A stretch of 64,000 nucleotides of DNA from JANQRX01 sp963663975 (GTDB taxonomy: Bacteria > Pseudomonadota > Alphaproteobacteria > Rhizobiales > Kaistiaceae). The stretch is taken from the NCBI GenBank assembly GCA_963663975.2, contig CAXXRA010000005.1, positions 62,001 through 126,000 on the forward strand, in the 5' to 3' direction. Below are positions 47,099 to 55,800 of the stretch, one piece after another; the stretch's first letter is position 1; every line of letters starts with the position of its first letter. The notes beneath the pieces are model-generated. The model made no database searches. It had not been told where the DNA came from and worked only from the letters and a program-made list of their open reading frames with translations. The position numbers and the translations under genes were made by a program.

Positions 47099-47527
47099 CT
47101 ATGTGGAAGTTCGGCCCGTTTTTCTCACACGGGCCATTGGACCCAGGCGGATTTTGCGCAGGATCGAATAGACGGCCTCCGGCGACCTGCTGATTTCCGA
47201 GGCGACCATGTGGACCGCTGCGCGCTCGCTGTACCCGCGCCGCATCAGCACATTCACAACCTCCAGAACACGCCAGTCCCGGTCGTCATGCGCTTTGTGC
47301 CTGGGCGGTTTCATCTGACCGGTCGCGACTAATGCCGCCCAGGAGGCAAGCATCCCTGTTGGCGGTTGCTCCATATCAACACAAGCGCGCAATTGCCGTT
47401 GCAGCTCATCCCAAGCCCATTGCTGCGATAGCGACCAGTTCCACAACTCCTGAAGGCTCAACTCGCTCGCGAGGCGGGCCGGTAGGGCGCCCCCGTTGAT
47501 CAAGTAGGTGCGGAGTTCGTCATCCAC
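47099..47527 (-). CDS. Unknown protein between integrase and alpA
   Basis: The product has 142 residues. A GTG at 47527 (DDELRTYLINGG) lies inside the end of the integrase gene, so translation is coupled. It is helical, with WNWSLSQQWAWDELQRQLRA and a C-terminal helix-turn-helix-like stretch (RGYSERAAVHMVASEISRSP followed by EAVYSILRKIR). I know no family for it; its position suggests a role in control or DNA processing of the element. Confidence 0.65.
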   Translation of the reverse strand: MDDELRTYLINGGALPARLASELSLQELWNWSLSQQWAWDELQRQLRACVDMEQPPTGMLASWAALVATGQMKPPRHKAHDDRDWRVLEVVNVLMRRGYSERAAVHMVASEISRSPEAVYSILRKIRLGPMARVRKTGRTST

Positions 47528-48698
47528 GGAGCGACACCACGGTTGCACCGCCGCCGCTCAGGTATGCGGCCCATTCGGCCATCAGCGCGCGCCGGCGCTC
47601 CAGCAGGTCACTTCGGGCATAGGCGGCTTCGACTGCATCGGCGACTGCGTGCGCGAGCGCCCGTTCCATGACGGCATTGGGTGCATTGGTGCGCTCGGCG
47701 GCCCAATCCCGGAAGGCGGACCGGAATCCGTGGACCGTCGCCCGGTCTGCCAGTCCGCAATCGCGCAAGACCTTCGTGAGCGACATATCAGAGAGGGGAG
47801 AGCCGTGCTTGCGAGGGGAAGGGAAGGCCAGGTCATCATCGCCCCGTAGTGGCGCGGCTTTATGCAGCACGGCCAAGGCCGCATCGGCGAGCGGAACGCG
47901 GTGTTCCGCGCCGCCTTTCATCCGCTTGGCGGGGATGATCCATAGGCGGTTGTCGAGGTCCAGCTCGGCCCATGTTGCGCCGCGCGCTTCGCCCGATCGG
48001 GCAGCGGTCAAAATCAAGAAGCGCAGGCATAGTTTCGCGGCCATGCTCGCCGGCGAGGCGTCGACTGTATCGAGCGCGGCCGGTACCTCGGCATAGGGCA
48101 ACGCCCGGAAATGTTTCTTGACGCGCGGCATGGGCGGTAGCGCACCGTCGATCGCTTCGCCTGCCACGTTGTGCTCGACGTAGCCATGCGCCTGCGCCCA
48201 TTTCAAGATAGTGCGGATGCGCTGGCGAACGCGCCGGGCGGTCTCCGGCTTGGTGGTCCAAATCGGTGTCAGAATCGCCAGCACGTCACGTCGTTCGATC
48301 CGGTCAAGGGACATTTTGCCGATCACCGGAAAGGCGTATGTCCGAAGGGTGTTAATCCACTGGTCCGCATGCTTCCCGTTCTTCCAGCGGGGCAGGTTGG
48401 CCTCGTGCACCTTGACCGCCGCTTCAGCGAAGGTCGGTGTCACCGCCCGGCGCTTTTCGGCCACCGGATCGCGTCCCTCCGCAACTGCGAGCCGGTGAGC
48501 GTCCGCAAGCTGGCGAGCTTTGGCGAGAGTGATGGCCAGATAGCCTCCAAGCCCTACGTCGCGCCTGCGTCCGTCAATCGTTATCCGTAGTATCCAGCCT
48601 TTCGAACCGCCTTTTGCGATTCTCAGATACAGGCCGCGCCCATCGTTGTGCATGCCCTGTTCGGTGAGTGCTTTCGCCTTCGCTGCCGTGAGCGCCAT
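47520..48698 (-). CDS. int: P4/IntS-type tyrosine integrase
   Basis: The product has 392 residues. It has the N-terminal DUF4102 arm-binding domain (NDGRGLYLRIAKGGSKGWIL), a SAM-like core-binding domain, and the catalytic domain with Arg234 (TAARSGEARG), His323 and Arg326 (VHGFRSAFRDW), His350 and Tyr360 (VEAAYARSD). Such enzymes recombine at tRNA 3' ends. The tRNA-Ser gene lies about 140 bases upstream with the expected geometry, and a copy of its 3' end is at 28770. All catalytic residues are present. Confidence 0.95.
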   Translation of the reverse strand: MALTAAKAKALTEQGMHNDGRGLYLRIAKGGSKGWILRITIDGRRRDVGLGGYLAITLAKARQLADAHRLAVAEGRDPVAEKRRAVTPTFAEAAVKVHEANLPRWKNGKHADQWINTLRTYAFPVIGKMSLDRIERRDVLAILTPIWTTKPETARRVRQRIRTILKWAQAHGYVEHNVAGEAIDGALPPMPRVKKHFRALPYAEVPAALDTVDASPASMAAKLCLRFLILTAARSGEARGATWAELDLDNRLWIIPAKRMKGGAEHRVPLADAALAVLHKAAPLRGDDDLAFPSPRKHGSPLSDMSLTKVLRDCGLADRATVHGFRSAFRDWAAERTNAPNAVMERALAHAVADAVEAAYARSDLLERRRALMAEWAAYLSGGGATVVSLRG

Positions 48699-48840
48699 AT
48701 CTCTTGCCCATCAATTTGACCATCACAATAGGCGGGAATATACGGCATCTCGCGGGCACAAGCAACACAATACGGCAACAGAAAACCACTAGTTACCAAG
48801 GGGTTAGTAGATATCTACGGGAACATCAGGGAAGGGGTTC

Positions 48841-48930
<90 letters not shown>

Positions 48931-49049
48931 GTTCAATTAATTCAATGCCTTAGCAGGTGAGGGGATTCGCTAAAACCCCGCTGCACCTGGATTGCCAGCC
49001 AAAACGCACTCGCCCGCACCGTTGGACGCAACAAATGTGGCTTGCGGGC

Positions 49050-49091
49050 TTAAGCCACTCGGCCGGTGTCTTTCGTCGCCCGGCCGTCTAG
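49050..49091 (-). pseudogene. Displaced 3' end of the membrane-protein gene cut by the IS427-like element
   Basis: If the element and one CTAG copy are removed, the membrane-protein frame from 50239 continues here as LDGRATKDTGRVA and stops at 49050. The join is in frame through the CTAG, so this is the original end of that gene. Confidence 0.75.
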
Positions 49092-49932
49092 GTGCTGTTG
49101 ACAGTTAACGGTTTATTAATGGCGGTTGTGATTCAAGCAAGACCTGGGTGTGGAGGAGGAACCGGTCATGCTTCGCAGGGAATTGACGGACGTTCAATGG
49201 GAACGGATATCGGATTTGGTACCCGGCAAGGCGTCGGATTGCGGATCCACGGGACGGGACAATCGTCTGTTCGTGGATGCGGTATTGTGGATTGCACGCA
49301 CGAGTTCGCCATGGCGCGACCTGCCGGACGCGTTCGGCAATTGGAACAGCGTGTACGTGCGCTTTTCCCGGTGGGCCAAACAAGGGGCATGGGAGAGTCT
49401 TTTCAAGGCCTTGGTGGACGATCCGGACTTCGAATACCTGATCATCGATTCAACCATTGTGCGGGCACATCAACATGCGTCGGGCGCAAAAGGGGGACTC
49501 AAAATCAGGCCATCGGACGTTCGCGCGGCGGCTTGACGAGCAAGGTTCACATCGCTGTCGATGGGCTCGGCAATCCATTACGGTTCATCCTCACCGGCGG
49601 TCAGGTTGGCGATGTCACCCAGGCTGAAGAGTTGATCGCCGACGTGGCCGGCGCAAACCTCATCGCCGACACGGCCTATGATGCCGATCATCTCCGCGCC
49701 CGTCTCAACGATGCCGGAATAGTGGCGGTGATCCCATCCAACCCGTCACGGGCGCAAGCCATCCCCTACGATGCCGAACTCTACAAAGAAAGACATCTCG
49801 TCGAATGTTACATAAACAAAATCAAACACTTCCGGCGCATCGCCACGCGCTATGAAAAAACCGCAACGGCCTACATGGCCATGCTGTTTCTTGTCGGTGC
49901 CATCATCTGGCTCCGATAACTGTCAACAGGAC
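49092..49932 (+). mobile_element. IS5-family element of the IS427 type (841 bp)
   Basis: The inverted ends read GTGCTGTTGACAGTTA (49092) and GTCCTGTTGACAGTTA (minus strand from 49932). CTAG flanks both sides (49088-49091 and 49933-49936). The element carries one transposase split over two frames. It sits just outside the tRNA-Ser island. Confidence 0.92.
49168..49919 (+). CDS. IS427-type transposase made from two frames by -1 frameshifting
   Basis: The first frame (49168-49536) gives the N-terminus (LRRELTDVQWERISDLVPGK, then YLIIDSTIVRAHQHASGAKG with the first Asp). The second, in the -1 frame, continues TQNQAIGRSRGGLTSKVHIA, then LIADTAYDADHLR (second Asp) and KERHLVECYINKIKHFRRIA (Glu) to 49919. 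The shift fits at AAAAGGGGG (49488-49496). Two-frame genes of this kind are usual in the IS427 group, so this is probably programmed and not a broken gene. Confidence 0.85.
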
Positions 49933-49936
49933 CTAG

Positions 49937-50239
49937 GGCCTCTTCCAATAGTGGTCCCGGACCCGCCCGTACGCCCGAGCCTATCCCGTAGCCGATGGTC
50001 GCAACGACGAGGATCTGGACCGCCCATCCGATCACAAAGCCGCCGGGATTGGAAAGCGGCGCGCCGAGCAGTTCCCGGTCCTCGACGATTCCTGGCAGGA
50101 CAAAAAGGACCTGGACCAGGAAGCTGGCGACGGCGATGGCGACAGCGGCCAGGCGATGTCCGTACCAGCCGGCGATGACGGTCAGGGCGGCGCCTAGCAT
50201 GAAGGTATGATACCAAGAGGTCGCGCTTCCGGTGAACAC
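49937..50239 (-). pseudogene. Small membrane protein of unknown function, 3' end cut by the IS427-like element
   Basis: The 101 codons from 50239 encode three to four membrane helices (MLGAALTVIAGWYGHRLAAV, AIAVASFLVQVLFVLPGIV, GFVIGWAVQILVVATIGYGI). At LLEEAL the frame passes into the element and ends 20 codons later. The original tail of 13 residues is at 49050-49091. As only a short hydrophilic tail is exchanged, the protein could still be made. I recognise no family. Confidence 0.65.
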
Positions 50240-50361
50240 GCGGCGCTCCGATGTGCAGGCCCTAAACGCTCGCCGCTTTTCTCACCTTGCAAGACCCAGC
50301 GCTTCCAGTCCGGCATGTCGGGAGGGGCTCATTCGCCAAAGCGCCGCTGGCGCAGGCTGAC

Positions 50362-50595
50362 CTAAGGATCGGGCCGGAGTGCCTTGACGATCGCGCGCAG
50401 GACGCCGCCCATCACGATCATCGCGGCGCCTGATGCCATGAGGATGCCGCCCGATTCAAGTCCGAGACCGATGATTCCGGTGATGATATCGGGCGGTTGG
50501 CTGGCCACGCGCACGCCAATTACGAGCATCACCACACCGACGTAAACGGACATGAGGCCGCCAATGGTCAAAGTGGCGATGGGATAGAAATACAT
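50362..50595 (-). CDS. Small membrane protein of unknown function
   Basis: The product has 77 residues from the ATG at 50595 and two to three hydrophobic helices (IATLTIGGLMSVYVGVVMLV, LESGGILMASGAAMIVMGGV). The frame is open further upstream and would add another helix (TIATIALPAGLPLLAALLMY) with no ATG, GTG or TTG in a good position, so the real start may be an unusual codon or the helix may be fortuitous. No family is recognised. Confidence 0.5.
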   Translation of the reverse strand: MYFYPIATLTIGGLMSVYVGVVMLVIGVRVASQPPDIITGIIGLGLESGGILMASGAAMIVMGGVLRAIVKALRPDP

Positions 50596-50748
50596 CAGCA
50601 GTGCCGCCAGGAGCGGCAGGCCAGCAGGCAGGGCGATCGTTGCGATTGTGTTGAGGTCAATCGGCTCCGCGCTCCGTCACGACGTCGCGGCGCAGCTTAG
50701 CAACAATTTGCTGCCCGAATTGTTACCACGCAACTGCGGACAAAAAGG

Positions 50749-50776
50749 TTGTTGCGATTAACGAGATTAATATTAC
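50749..50776 (+). promoter_or_regulatory. Weak sigma-70-like promoter in an AT-rich gap
   Basis: TTGTTG, 16 bases, TATTAC within a locally AT-rich stretch (about 50700-50810) upstream of the PilZ gene. The gap 50596-50989 holds no gene that I can see; its second half is GC-rich without clear features. Confidence 0.25.
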
Positions 50777-50989
50777 AAGCTTTTGATTTTATGTGATTTT
50801 ACGCATGCCAACCAGCCGGGAACAAGACCAGACGGTGGGCGTCCGACTGAGCGCTTCGTCCGACGCTTGATTGCCGTTGCAGGGTTACGGCGACCCTAAA
50901 CCCCACCGCCGATTTTCCGAGGCTGGTTTAGCCCGACCTTAGGGACCTTTGGCATATACCGACCGCGCCCCCCACGGAGAAATCACGCC

Positions 50990-51290
50990 ATGGCAGCGGT
51001 ACCGAATGTCAGCCCGAGCGAGCGGCGCAACGATCCGCGCCAGCGGATCTGTCTCGATGGTGAGATCATCTTTGACGATGGCCACCTTCGACTGCCTTGT
51101 GCCGAGCTGGTCGGACGTCGGCGCCCGTCTCATTCTGTTGAGCACTGTCGGTATCCCCGATCGTTTTGTCCTGAACATCAAATATATCGGGCGAAGATCG
51201 CCGGTCAGAGTGGTCTGGCGGAACGAGGTTTCGCTCGGCGTCGAATTCGATGGCTCCTACGATACCGCCAGTTCCGCGGAGGGAGATTGA
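50990..51290 (+). pseudogene. PilZ-domain protein gene with a frameshift
   Basis: The frame from the ATG at 50990 starts like a PilZ protein (SERRNDPRQRICLDGEIIFD with the R-x-x-x-R site for c-di-GMP). After FDDG at about 51077 the similarity passes to another frame, ATFDCLVPSWSDVGARLILL, then GIPDRFVLNI and SPVRVVWRNEVSLGVEFD, ending at 51290. The second part has the PilZ D/N-x-S-x-x-G-like motif (SDVGARL). One missing base, or two extra, near GACGATGGCC explains it. It could be a natural null mutation or a sequencing error. Confidence 0.75.
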
Positions 51291-51442
51291 TCGCGCCGGG
51301 CGCACGGCTTCAGGTCCGATCTCGACCTGATTTCTATCGACAAAAAGCCAAAGATTTCAGTGTATGGCTTGCAAATTCGGCCCCGATTTGATTCACTCCA
51401 CCGGCTTGGGATTCATACTTCGTTAAGATTCTCCGCCGATCA

Positions 51443-52708
51443 ATGGCCTCAGGTGGAGATTGCGCGGGGAACGGGGCGGACGTGCGACATCTGAGGATCG
51501 AGACGAAGCAAGCCGGGATCCGCGGGCGGGCCGATGCACGGCGGCCTCATGGCAAAGCTCGGCTTTCCCGAATCGGCTGGGTGGCCTTGGCCGGCCTGAT
51601 CCTGGCGGCATGTTCGACGTCCGCGCCGCCCGGTCAGAACGGCAAGGAATATTTCAGCCAGAAGGTCTACGGCAAGGCCAGCCCGCGAAGGGTCGCAGCC
51701 GGCAAGCCGGTTCCCAAGGGCGGCGGCCGGTACACCGTTGGCAGGCCGTATCGCGTCGCCGGCAAGACGTATATTCCCAGCGATAATCCGAGGTATTCGG
51801 CCATCGGCCTGGCGTCCTGGTATGGCGCGGCGTTCCACGGCCGCCAGACGGCCAACGGCGAAATCTACGACATGAATGACCTGACGGCTGCGCACCCGAC
51901 GCTGCCGCTGCCGAGCTATGTCCGGGTGACCAATCTCGCCAACGGCCGCTCGGTGGTCGTGCGCGTCAACGACCGGGGGCCGTTCGCCCGCGGCCGGATC
52001 ATCGACGTTTCCAAGACGGCGGCCGGAATGCTCGGCTTCGAGCGCCGCGGTACCGCCCGGGTCAAGGTCGATTACGTTGGCCGCGCCAACCTCGACGGGC
52101 ACGACCGCAATATGCTGATGGCGTCGTATTCGCAGGGCGGCAAGAGGTCTTCAAATGGCCTGTTCAATGCCCCATCGCGAGGATCGTTTCAGATCGCCGC
52201 CGCAGCCCCGGTTCCACGCCTGAGGTCAAGCCATGCCGCCGGCCTCGCCCTGCGCCCGGTGACCGCGACCGGAAATCCATTGGTCCTGGTGCCGGCATTT
52301 GCTCTGCGGCCCTTGGCGCAGCCCGACTTGCTGGCGCCGGTGATCCTGAGCGGCGGGTATGTGACCTCGTTTGCGCCGGTCAATCCGGTCGGCGCCGCCC
52401 ACCGTGCTGCCGGCAATCTGGCCGCCGGCGGTGCTCCACGCGTGGCGTTCCGATCCGCCACCATCATCCAGCTCGGCGCGTTTGCCGATCCCGCCAACGC
52501 CAGCCGGACCGCGGTTGCATTTCGCAGTTTCGGCAGCGTCGAGACGATCGACAAAGCCAGAAACGGCACCTCACTCAAAATCGTCCGCCTCATCATCAAT
52601 CCACGCATTTCCGCCGCTGCCGTCATCGCTGCCGCGGCGAAAAACCGGACTTGCGGGCGCTTTCGTGGTTGCGCGTTAACGCCTCTTGCCGGCTTGGCGT
52701 TGATTTGA
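51443..52708 (+). CDS. rlpA: RlpA-family septal lytic transglycosylase-like lipoprotein, with a probable 3' frameshift
   Basis: The product has 421 residues. A lipobox (LAGLILAACSTS) shows a lipoprotein. The double-psi beta-barrel domain follows (IGLASWYGAAFHGRQTANGE, DLTAAHPTLPLPSYVRVTNL, VVRVNDRGPFARGRIIDVSK), and then a linker and a SPOR-like C-terminal part (IIQLGAFADPANASRTAVAF). RlpA cleaves denuded glycan strands at septa. The start is uncertain: ATG 51443 or GTG 51482. After AAAAK the frame reads NRTCGRFRGC, but dropping one A from the run at 52640-52644 gives TGLAGAFVVAR and a stop at 52679, the normal SPOR end. Confidence 0.88.
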   Translation: MASGGDCAGNGADVRHLRIETKQAGIRGRADARRPHGKARLSRIGWVALAGLILAACSTSAPPGQNGKEYFSQKVYGKASPRRVAAGKPVPKGGGRYTVGRPYRVAGKTYIPSDNPRYSAIGLASWYGAAFHGRQTANGEIYDMNDLTAAHPTLPLPSYVRVTNLANGRSVVVRVNDRGPFARGRIIDVSKTAAGMLGFERRGTARVKVDYVGRANLDGHDRNMLMASYSQGGKRSSNGLFNAPSRGSFQIAAAAPVPRLRSSHAAGLALRPVTATGNPLVLVPAFALRPLAQPDLLAPVILSGGYVTSFAPVNPVGAAHRAAGNLAAGGAPRVAFRSATIIQLGAFADPANASRTAVAFRSFGSVETIDKARNGTSLKIVRLIINPRISAAAVIAAAAKNRTCGRFRGCALTPLAGLALI

Positions 52709-52759
52709 ACGCCGGCTTGCGGTTGACTCCCCCGGGGGCGAAGATCGGCGGCAACCTCA

Positions 52760-53956
52760 ATGCGGCATTTCACCACCCGCGCCTCGGGCAATAACACCGG
52801 CCGGCCCTGGCTCCAGCGCGCGCTGATCGCGATCGCTGGAATTGTCTGCCTGGTGGCCTGGTCGGCCCACGCCCAGCGGTTCGATACGCGGGCGCCGCAG
52901 GCGCTGCTTGTCGACATGGAAACCGGAACCATCCTGTTCGAAAAGGATGCCGACCAGCGCATGCCGCCGGCCAGCATGGCAAAACTCATGACCCTGGCGG
53001 TGGTGTTCGATTCCGTCAAAACCGGCACGCTTTCCCTGGACGACGAGTTTCAGGTCAGTGAAACGGCCTGGCGCGAGGGCGGAGCCTCATCCGGCGGATC
53101 GACCATGTTTGCCGAATTGGGCTCGGAGATCAAAGTGTCCGACCTGATGCGAAGCGTCATCATCCAGTCGGGCAACGACGCCTGCATCGTCCTGGCGGAA
53201 GGGATGGCCGGCACCGAACCCACCTTCTCCGACATCATGAACCAGCACGGGCGCAAGCTCCGTCTGGCCGATTCCCATTTCGTCAACTCGACCGGGCTGC
53301 CCCATCCCGACCAGTACGTGACCGCGCGCGACCTTGCCAAAATGGCCGAACACATCATCGTCGAGTATCCGGCCCACTACGCGATTTTTGCCGAACCCGA
53401 CTTCACCTGGAACAAGATCACGCAGCGCAATCGCAATCCGCTTCTGAGGATGAATATCAACGCCGACGGCCTGAAGACGGGGTTTACCGAGGCGTCGGGA
53501 TACGGGCTGGTCGGATCGGCGCTTCGCGACGGGCAGCGGCTGATCGTGGTCCTCAACGGAATCGAATCCGCCAAGCAGCGCGCGGAGGAGGCGCGTAAGC
53601 TGCTGGAATGGGGTTTTCGTGCGTTCGAAACCGTCAACCTGTTCATCCGTCAGGAGGTCATCGGTAGCGCCAACGTGTTCGGCGGCGATCAGTCGACGGT
53701 CGATCTCGTCAGCCGGGGGGCGGTTGATCTATTGCTGCCGCGCGGCTCCAGCGATCTCATCAAGGGCCGAATCCACTATCTCGGTCCGGTCGAGGCGCCG
53801 ATCGAGGAAGGCCAGGAAATCGGTATGCTGCGGATCACCATGGGCGACCAGCTGCTCAAGGAATCGCCTGTCTTTGCGGCCGAGTCGATCGGCACCGGCT
53901 CGCTCCCCCAACGTGCCGTGGACGGGCTCGAGGAGCTGCTGCTCGGCTGGTGGTGA
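52760..53956 (+). CDS. D-alanyl-D-alanine carboxypeptidase (S11 family, DacA/DacC type)
   Basis: The product has 398 residues, exported by a signal peptide (ALIAIAGIVCLVAWSAHA). The penicillin-binding motifs are SMAK (Ser72, Lys75), SGN (137-139) and KTG (239-241). A C-terminal PBP5-like beta domain follows. It trims the last D-Ala from peptidoglycan pentapeptides, and a C-terminal amphipathic helix (RAVDGLEELLLGWW) would hold it to the membrane. It lies between rlpA and tmk, as in many alphaproteobacteria. Confidence 0.94.
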   Translation: MRHFTTRASGNNTGRPWLQRALIAIAGIVCLVAWSAHAQRFDTRAPQALLVDMETGTILFEKDADQRMPPASMAKLMTLAVVFDSVKTGTLSLDDEFQVSETAWREGGASSGGSTMFAELGSEIKVSDLMRSVIIQSGNDACIVLAEGMAGTEPTFSDIMNQHGRKLRLADSHFVNSTGLPHPDQYVTARDLAKMAEHIIVEYPAHYAIFAEPDFTWNKITQRNRNPLLRMNINADGLKTGFTEASGYGLVGSALRDGQRLIVVLNGIESAKQRAEEARKLLEWGFRAFETVNLFIRQEVIGSANVFGGDQSTVDLVSRGAVDLLLPRGSSDLIKGRIHYLGPVEAPIEEGQEIGMLRITMGDQLLKESPVFAAESIGTGSLPQRAVDGLEELLLGWW

Positions 53957-53988
53957 TGTCCTCGGCGCTCATGTATCAAGAGCGCCCA

Positions 53989-54648
53989 ATGGCGGGAAAG
54001 TTCATCACGTTCGAGGGCGGCGAGGGCGCCGGCAAGTCGACGCAGATTCTGCGACTGGCCGATCGCCTGAGACTGGCCGGGCTGTCGACGACGGTGACCC
54101 GCGAGCCCGGCGGAACGCCGGCGGCCGAAGCGATACGCGACATGATCCTGTCCGGCACGGCATCGAAATTTGGTCCAGACGGCGAGGCAATGCTGTTCGC
54201 GGCGGCGCGCGCCGACCATGTCGATCGCCTCATCCGGCCGGCGCTGGTCAACGGTGATTGGGTGCTGTGCGATCGCTTTACCGACTCGACCCGCGTCTAC
54301 CAGGGTATCATCGGCGGCGTTGATGAAGACCTCACCAGCCGGCTGGAGCGGGTCGCAGTCGGCACCACGCGACCGAACCTGACCATCATTCTCGATCTTC
54401 CGGTCGCCGATGGTCTGGCGCGTGCCGCGCGGCGGATGTCGGTGGCCGGTGAAACACCGGACCGTTTCGAACGGGAGCAACCGGCGGTCCACGAAAAGGG
54501 CCGTCAGGCCTTCCTGGAGATAGCCCGTAACGAGCCCGAACGGTGCGTGGTCGTCGATGCGTCGGGGTCGGAAGCGGACGTGGCCGACGACATCTGGCAG
54601 GCGGTGTCCGGCCGTCTCCTTCAAAAGCCGCTGGGCGCCAAAAAATGA
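53989..54648 (+). CDS. tmk: Thymidylate kinase
   Basis: The product has 219 residues. It phosphorylates dTMP to dTDP. The P-loop reads FEGGEGAGKSTQ, the DR motif VLCDRFTDSTRVYQG, and the LID region carries Arg residues (ARAARRMSVAGETPDRFERE). The ATG at 53989 gives the family start (MAGKFITFEGG); an upstream in-frame ATG at 53950 overlaps the carboxypeptidase gene. Its stop overlaps the start of holB (ATGA). Confidence 0.96.
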   Translation: MAGKFITFEGGEGAGKSTQILRLADRLRLAGLSTTVTREPGGTPAAEAIRDMILSGTASKFGPDGEAMLFAAARADHVDRLIRPALVNGDWVLCDRFTDSTRVYQGIIGGVDEDLTSRLERVAVGTTRPNLTIILDLPVADGLARAARRMSVAGETPDRFEREQPAVHEKGRQAFLEIARNEPERCVVVDASGSEADVADDIWQAVSGRLLQKPLGAKK

Positions 54649-55730
54649 TTGCGCCCGACGCCACCGAACCCTTGCGCGCGGATGCGCTTGACGGCTGGCC
54701 GGCCTCGGAAGAACAGTCCGAGTGGTACGGCGATCCCCTGGCCGAGGCCGCGCTTCTGGGGGCCTTCCGAAGCGGCGCCATGCACCATGCCTGGTTGATC
54801 GGCGGGCCGAGGGGCATCGGCAAAGCGACATTGGCCTACCGGTTTGCGCGTTTTGTCCTGGCAAATCCCCATCCCTCTTCCATCGCCGCCGAGACCGCCG
54901 ATCTGGCGCTGCCCGCCGATCACCCCGCCGCCCGCAAGGTCGCCAATCGCGGCCACCCCAATCTTCTGGTGTTGGAGCGTCCTTATGACGACAAGGCCAA
55001 GCGGTTCCGAACCGATTTAACGGTTTCCGAGATTCGGCGAACGGTGCAGTTTTTCGGAAACACAGCGGGCGAGGGGGGTTGGCGGATCGCTGTGGTCGAT
55101 CCCGCCGACGACATGAATGCCAGCGCCGCCAACGCGCTCTTGAAGATTCTCGAGGAACCACCGCGAGATTCTCTTTTTCTGTTGATCAGCCACGCGCCCG
55201 GTCGTCTCCTGCCGACGCTGCGCTCGCGCTGCCGGCGGCTGGACCTGCGACCGCTGACGTCCGATCGGATCGGCGCCGCACTGCGAGCGCGAGCGCCCGG
55301 CGCCCCCGACAAGATCATGCTGGCAGCAGCGCTTGCCGAAGGCAGTCTGCGCAGAGCCATCCTCCTGTCCGAAGGTGATGCAGCCGGGATCTATCAATCG
55401 TTTGCGCTGGTCATGGCCAAAGTGCCCTCGATCGACATCGCCGCGGCGCACGCATTGGCCGATACGGTGTCGGCCCGAGGAAAGGACGATCGCTGGTTGG
55501 CCTTCGTCGACTTGATCGATGGCTGGCTCAATCGGCGAATCCGGGCCGTTGACGAGCCCGAAGGCGCCTCGCCAGTCAGCCAGAGTGTTGCCGCCACGCC
55601 GCTTGAAAGGTGGGCGGAGGTGTGGGAGAACCTCCGCCGCACGACTGTTGACACCGAGGTCTACAACCTCGATCGCAAAAGAACGGCCTTGACGATCATG
55701 TTATCTCTCGCTCGCGCGACCCGAATGTGA
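54645..55730 (+). CDS. holB: DNA polymerase III delta' subunit
   Basis: The product has 361 residues. Delta' is part of the clamp loader. The AAA+ fold is visible (LLGAFRSGAMHHAWLIGGPR, GIGKATLAYRFARF), with sensor and Walker B-like parts (IAVVDPADDMNASAANALLK, LEEPPRDSLFLLISHAPGRL, TLRSRCRRLDLRP). Delta' subunits typically lack ATPase activity; the P-loop here reads GPRGIGKAT. The ATG overlaps the tmk stop. Confidence 0.95.
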   Translation: MIAPDATEPLRADALDGWPASEEQSEWYGDPLAEAALLGAFRSGAMHHAWLIGGPRGIGKATLAYRFARFVLANPHPSSIAAETADLALPADHPAARKVANRGHPNLLVLERPYDDKAKRFRTDLTVSEIRRTVQFFGNTAGEGGWRIAVVDPADDMNASAANALLKILEEPPRDSLFLLISHAPGRLLPTLRSRCRRLDLRPLTSDRIGAALRARAPGAPDKIMLAAALAEGSLRRAILLSEGDAAGIYQSFALVMAKVPSIDIAAAHALADTVSARGKDDRWLAFVDLIDGWLNRRIRAVDEPEGASPVSQSVAATPLERWAEVWENLRRTTVDTEVYNLDRKRTALTIMLSLARATRM

Positions 55731-55738
55731 CGCCCTTG

Positions 55739-55756
55739 GGCGGGCTGACGCCCGCC
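55739..55756 (+). terminator. GC hairpin between holB and metG
   Basis: GGCGGGC and GCCCGCC form a perfect 7-bp stem with loop TGAC. The tail is AACGAAACTTCTGTTTT, so it is at best a weak terminator; it could instead be a leader hairpin of metG, which starts 45 bases later. Confidence 0.35.
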
Positions 55757-55800
55757 AACGAAACTTCTGTTTTCGGGGTCAATTCACAAGCGAGCAGACG

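Noticed and set aside
49168..49919. IS427-type transposase as a pseudogene
   Set aside because: Two-frame organisation with a slippery AAAAGGGGG is normal in this group, so the gene may be functional.
50755..50771. CtrA-type site (TTAA repeats) in the AT-rich gap
   Set aside because: The spacing between the TTAA halves is five bases, not the seven needed.
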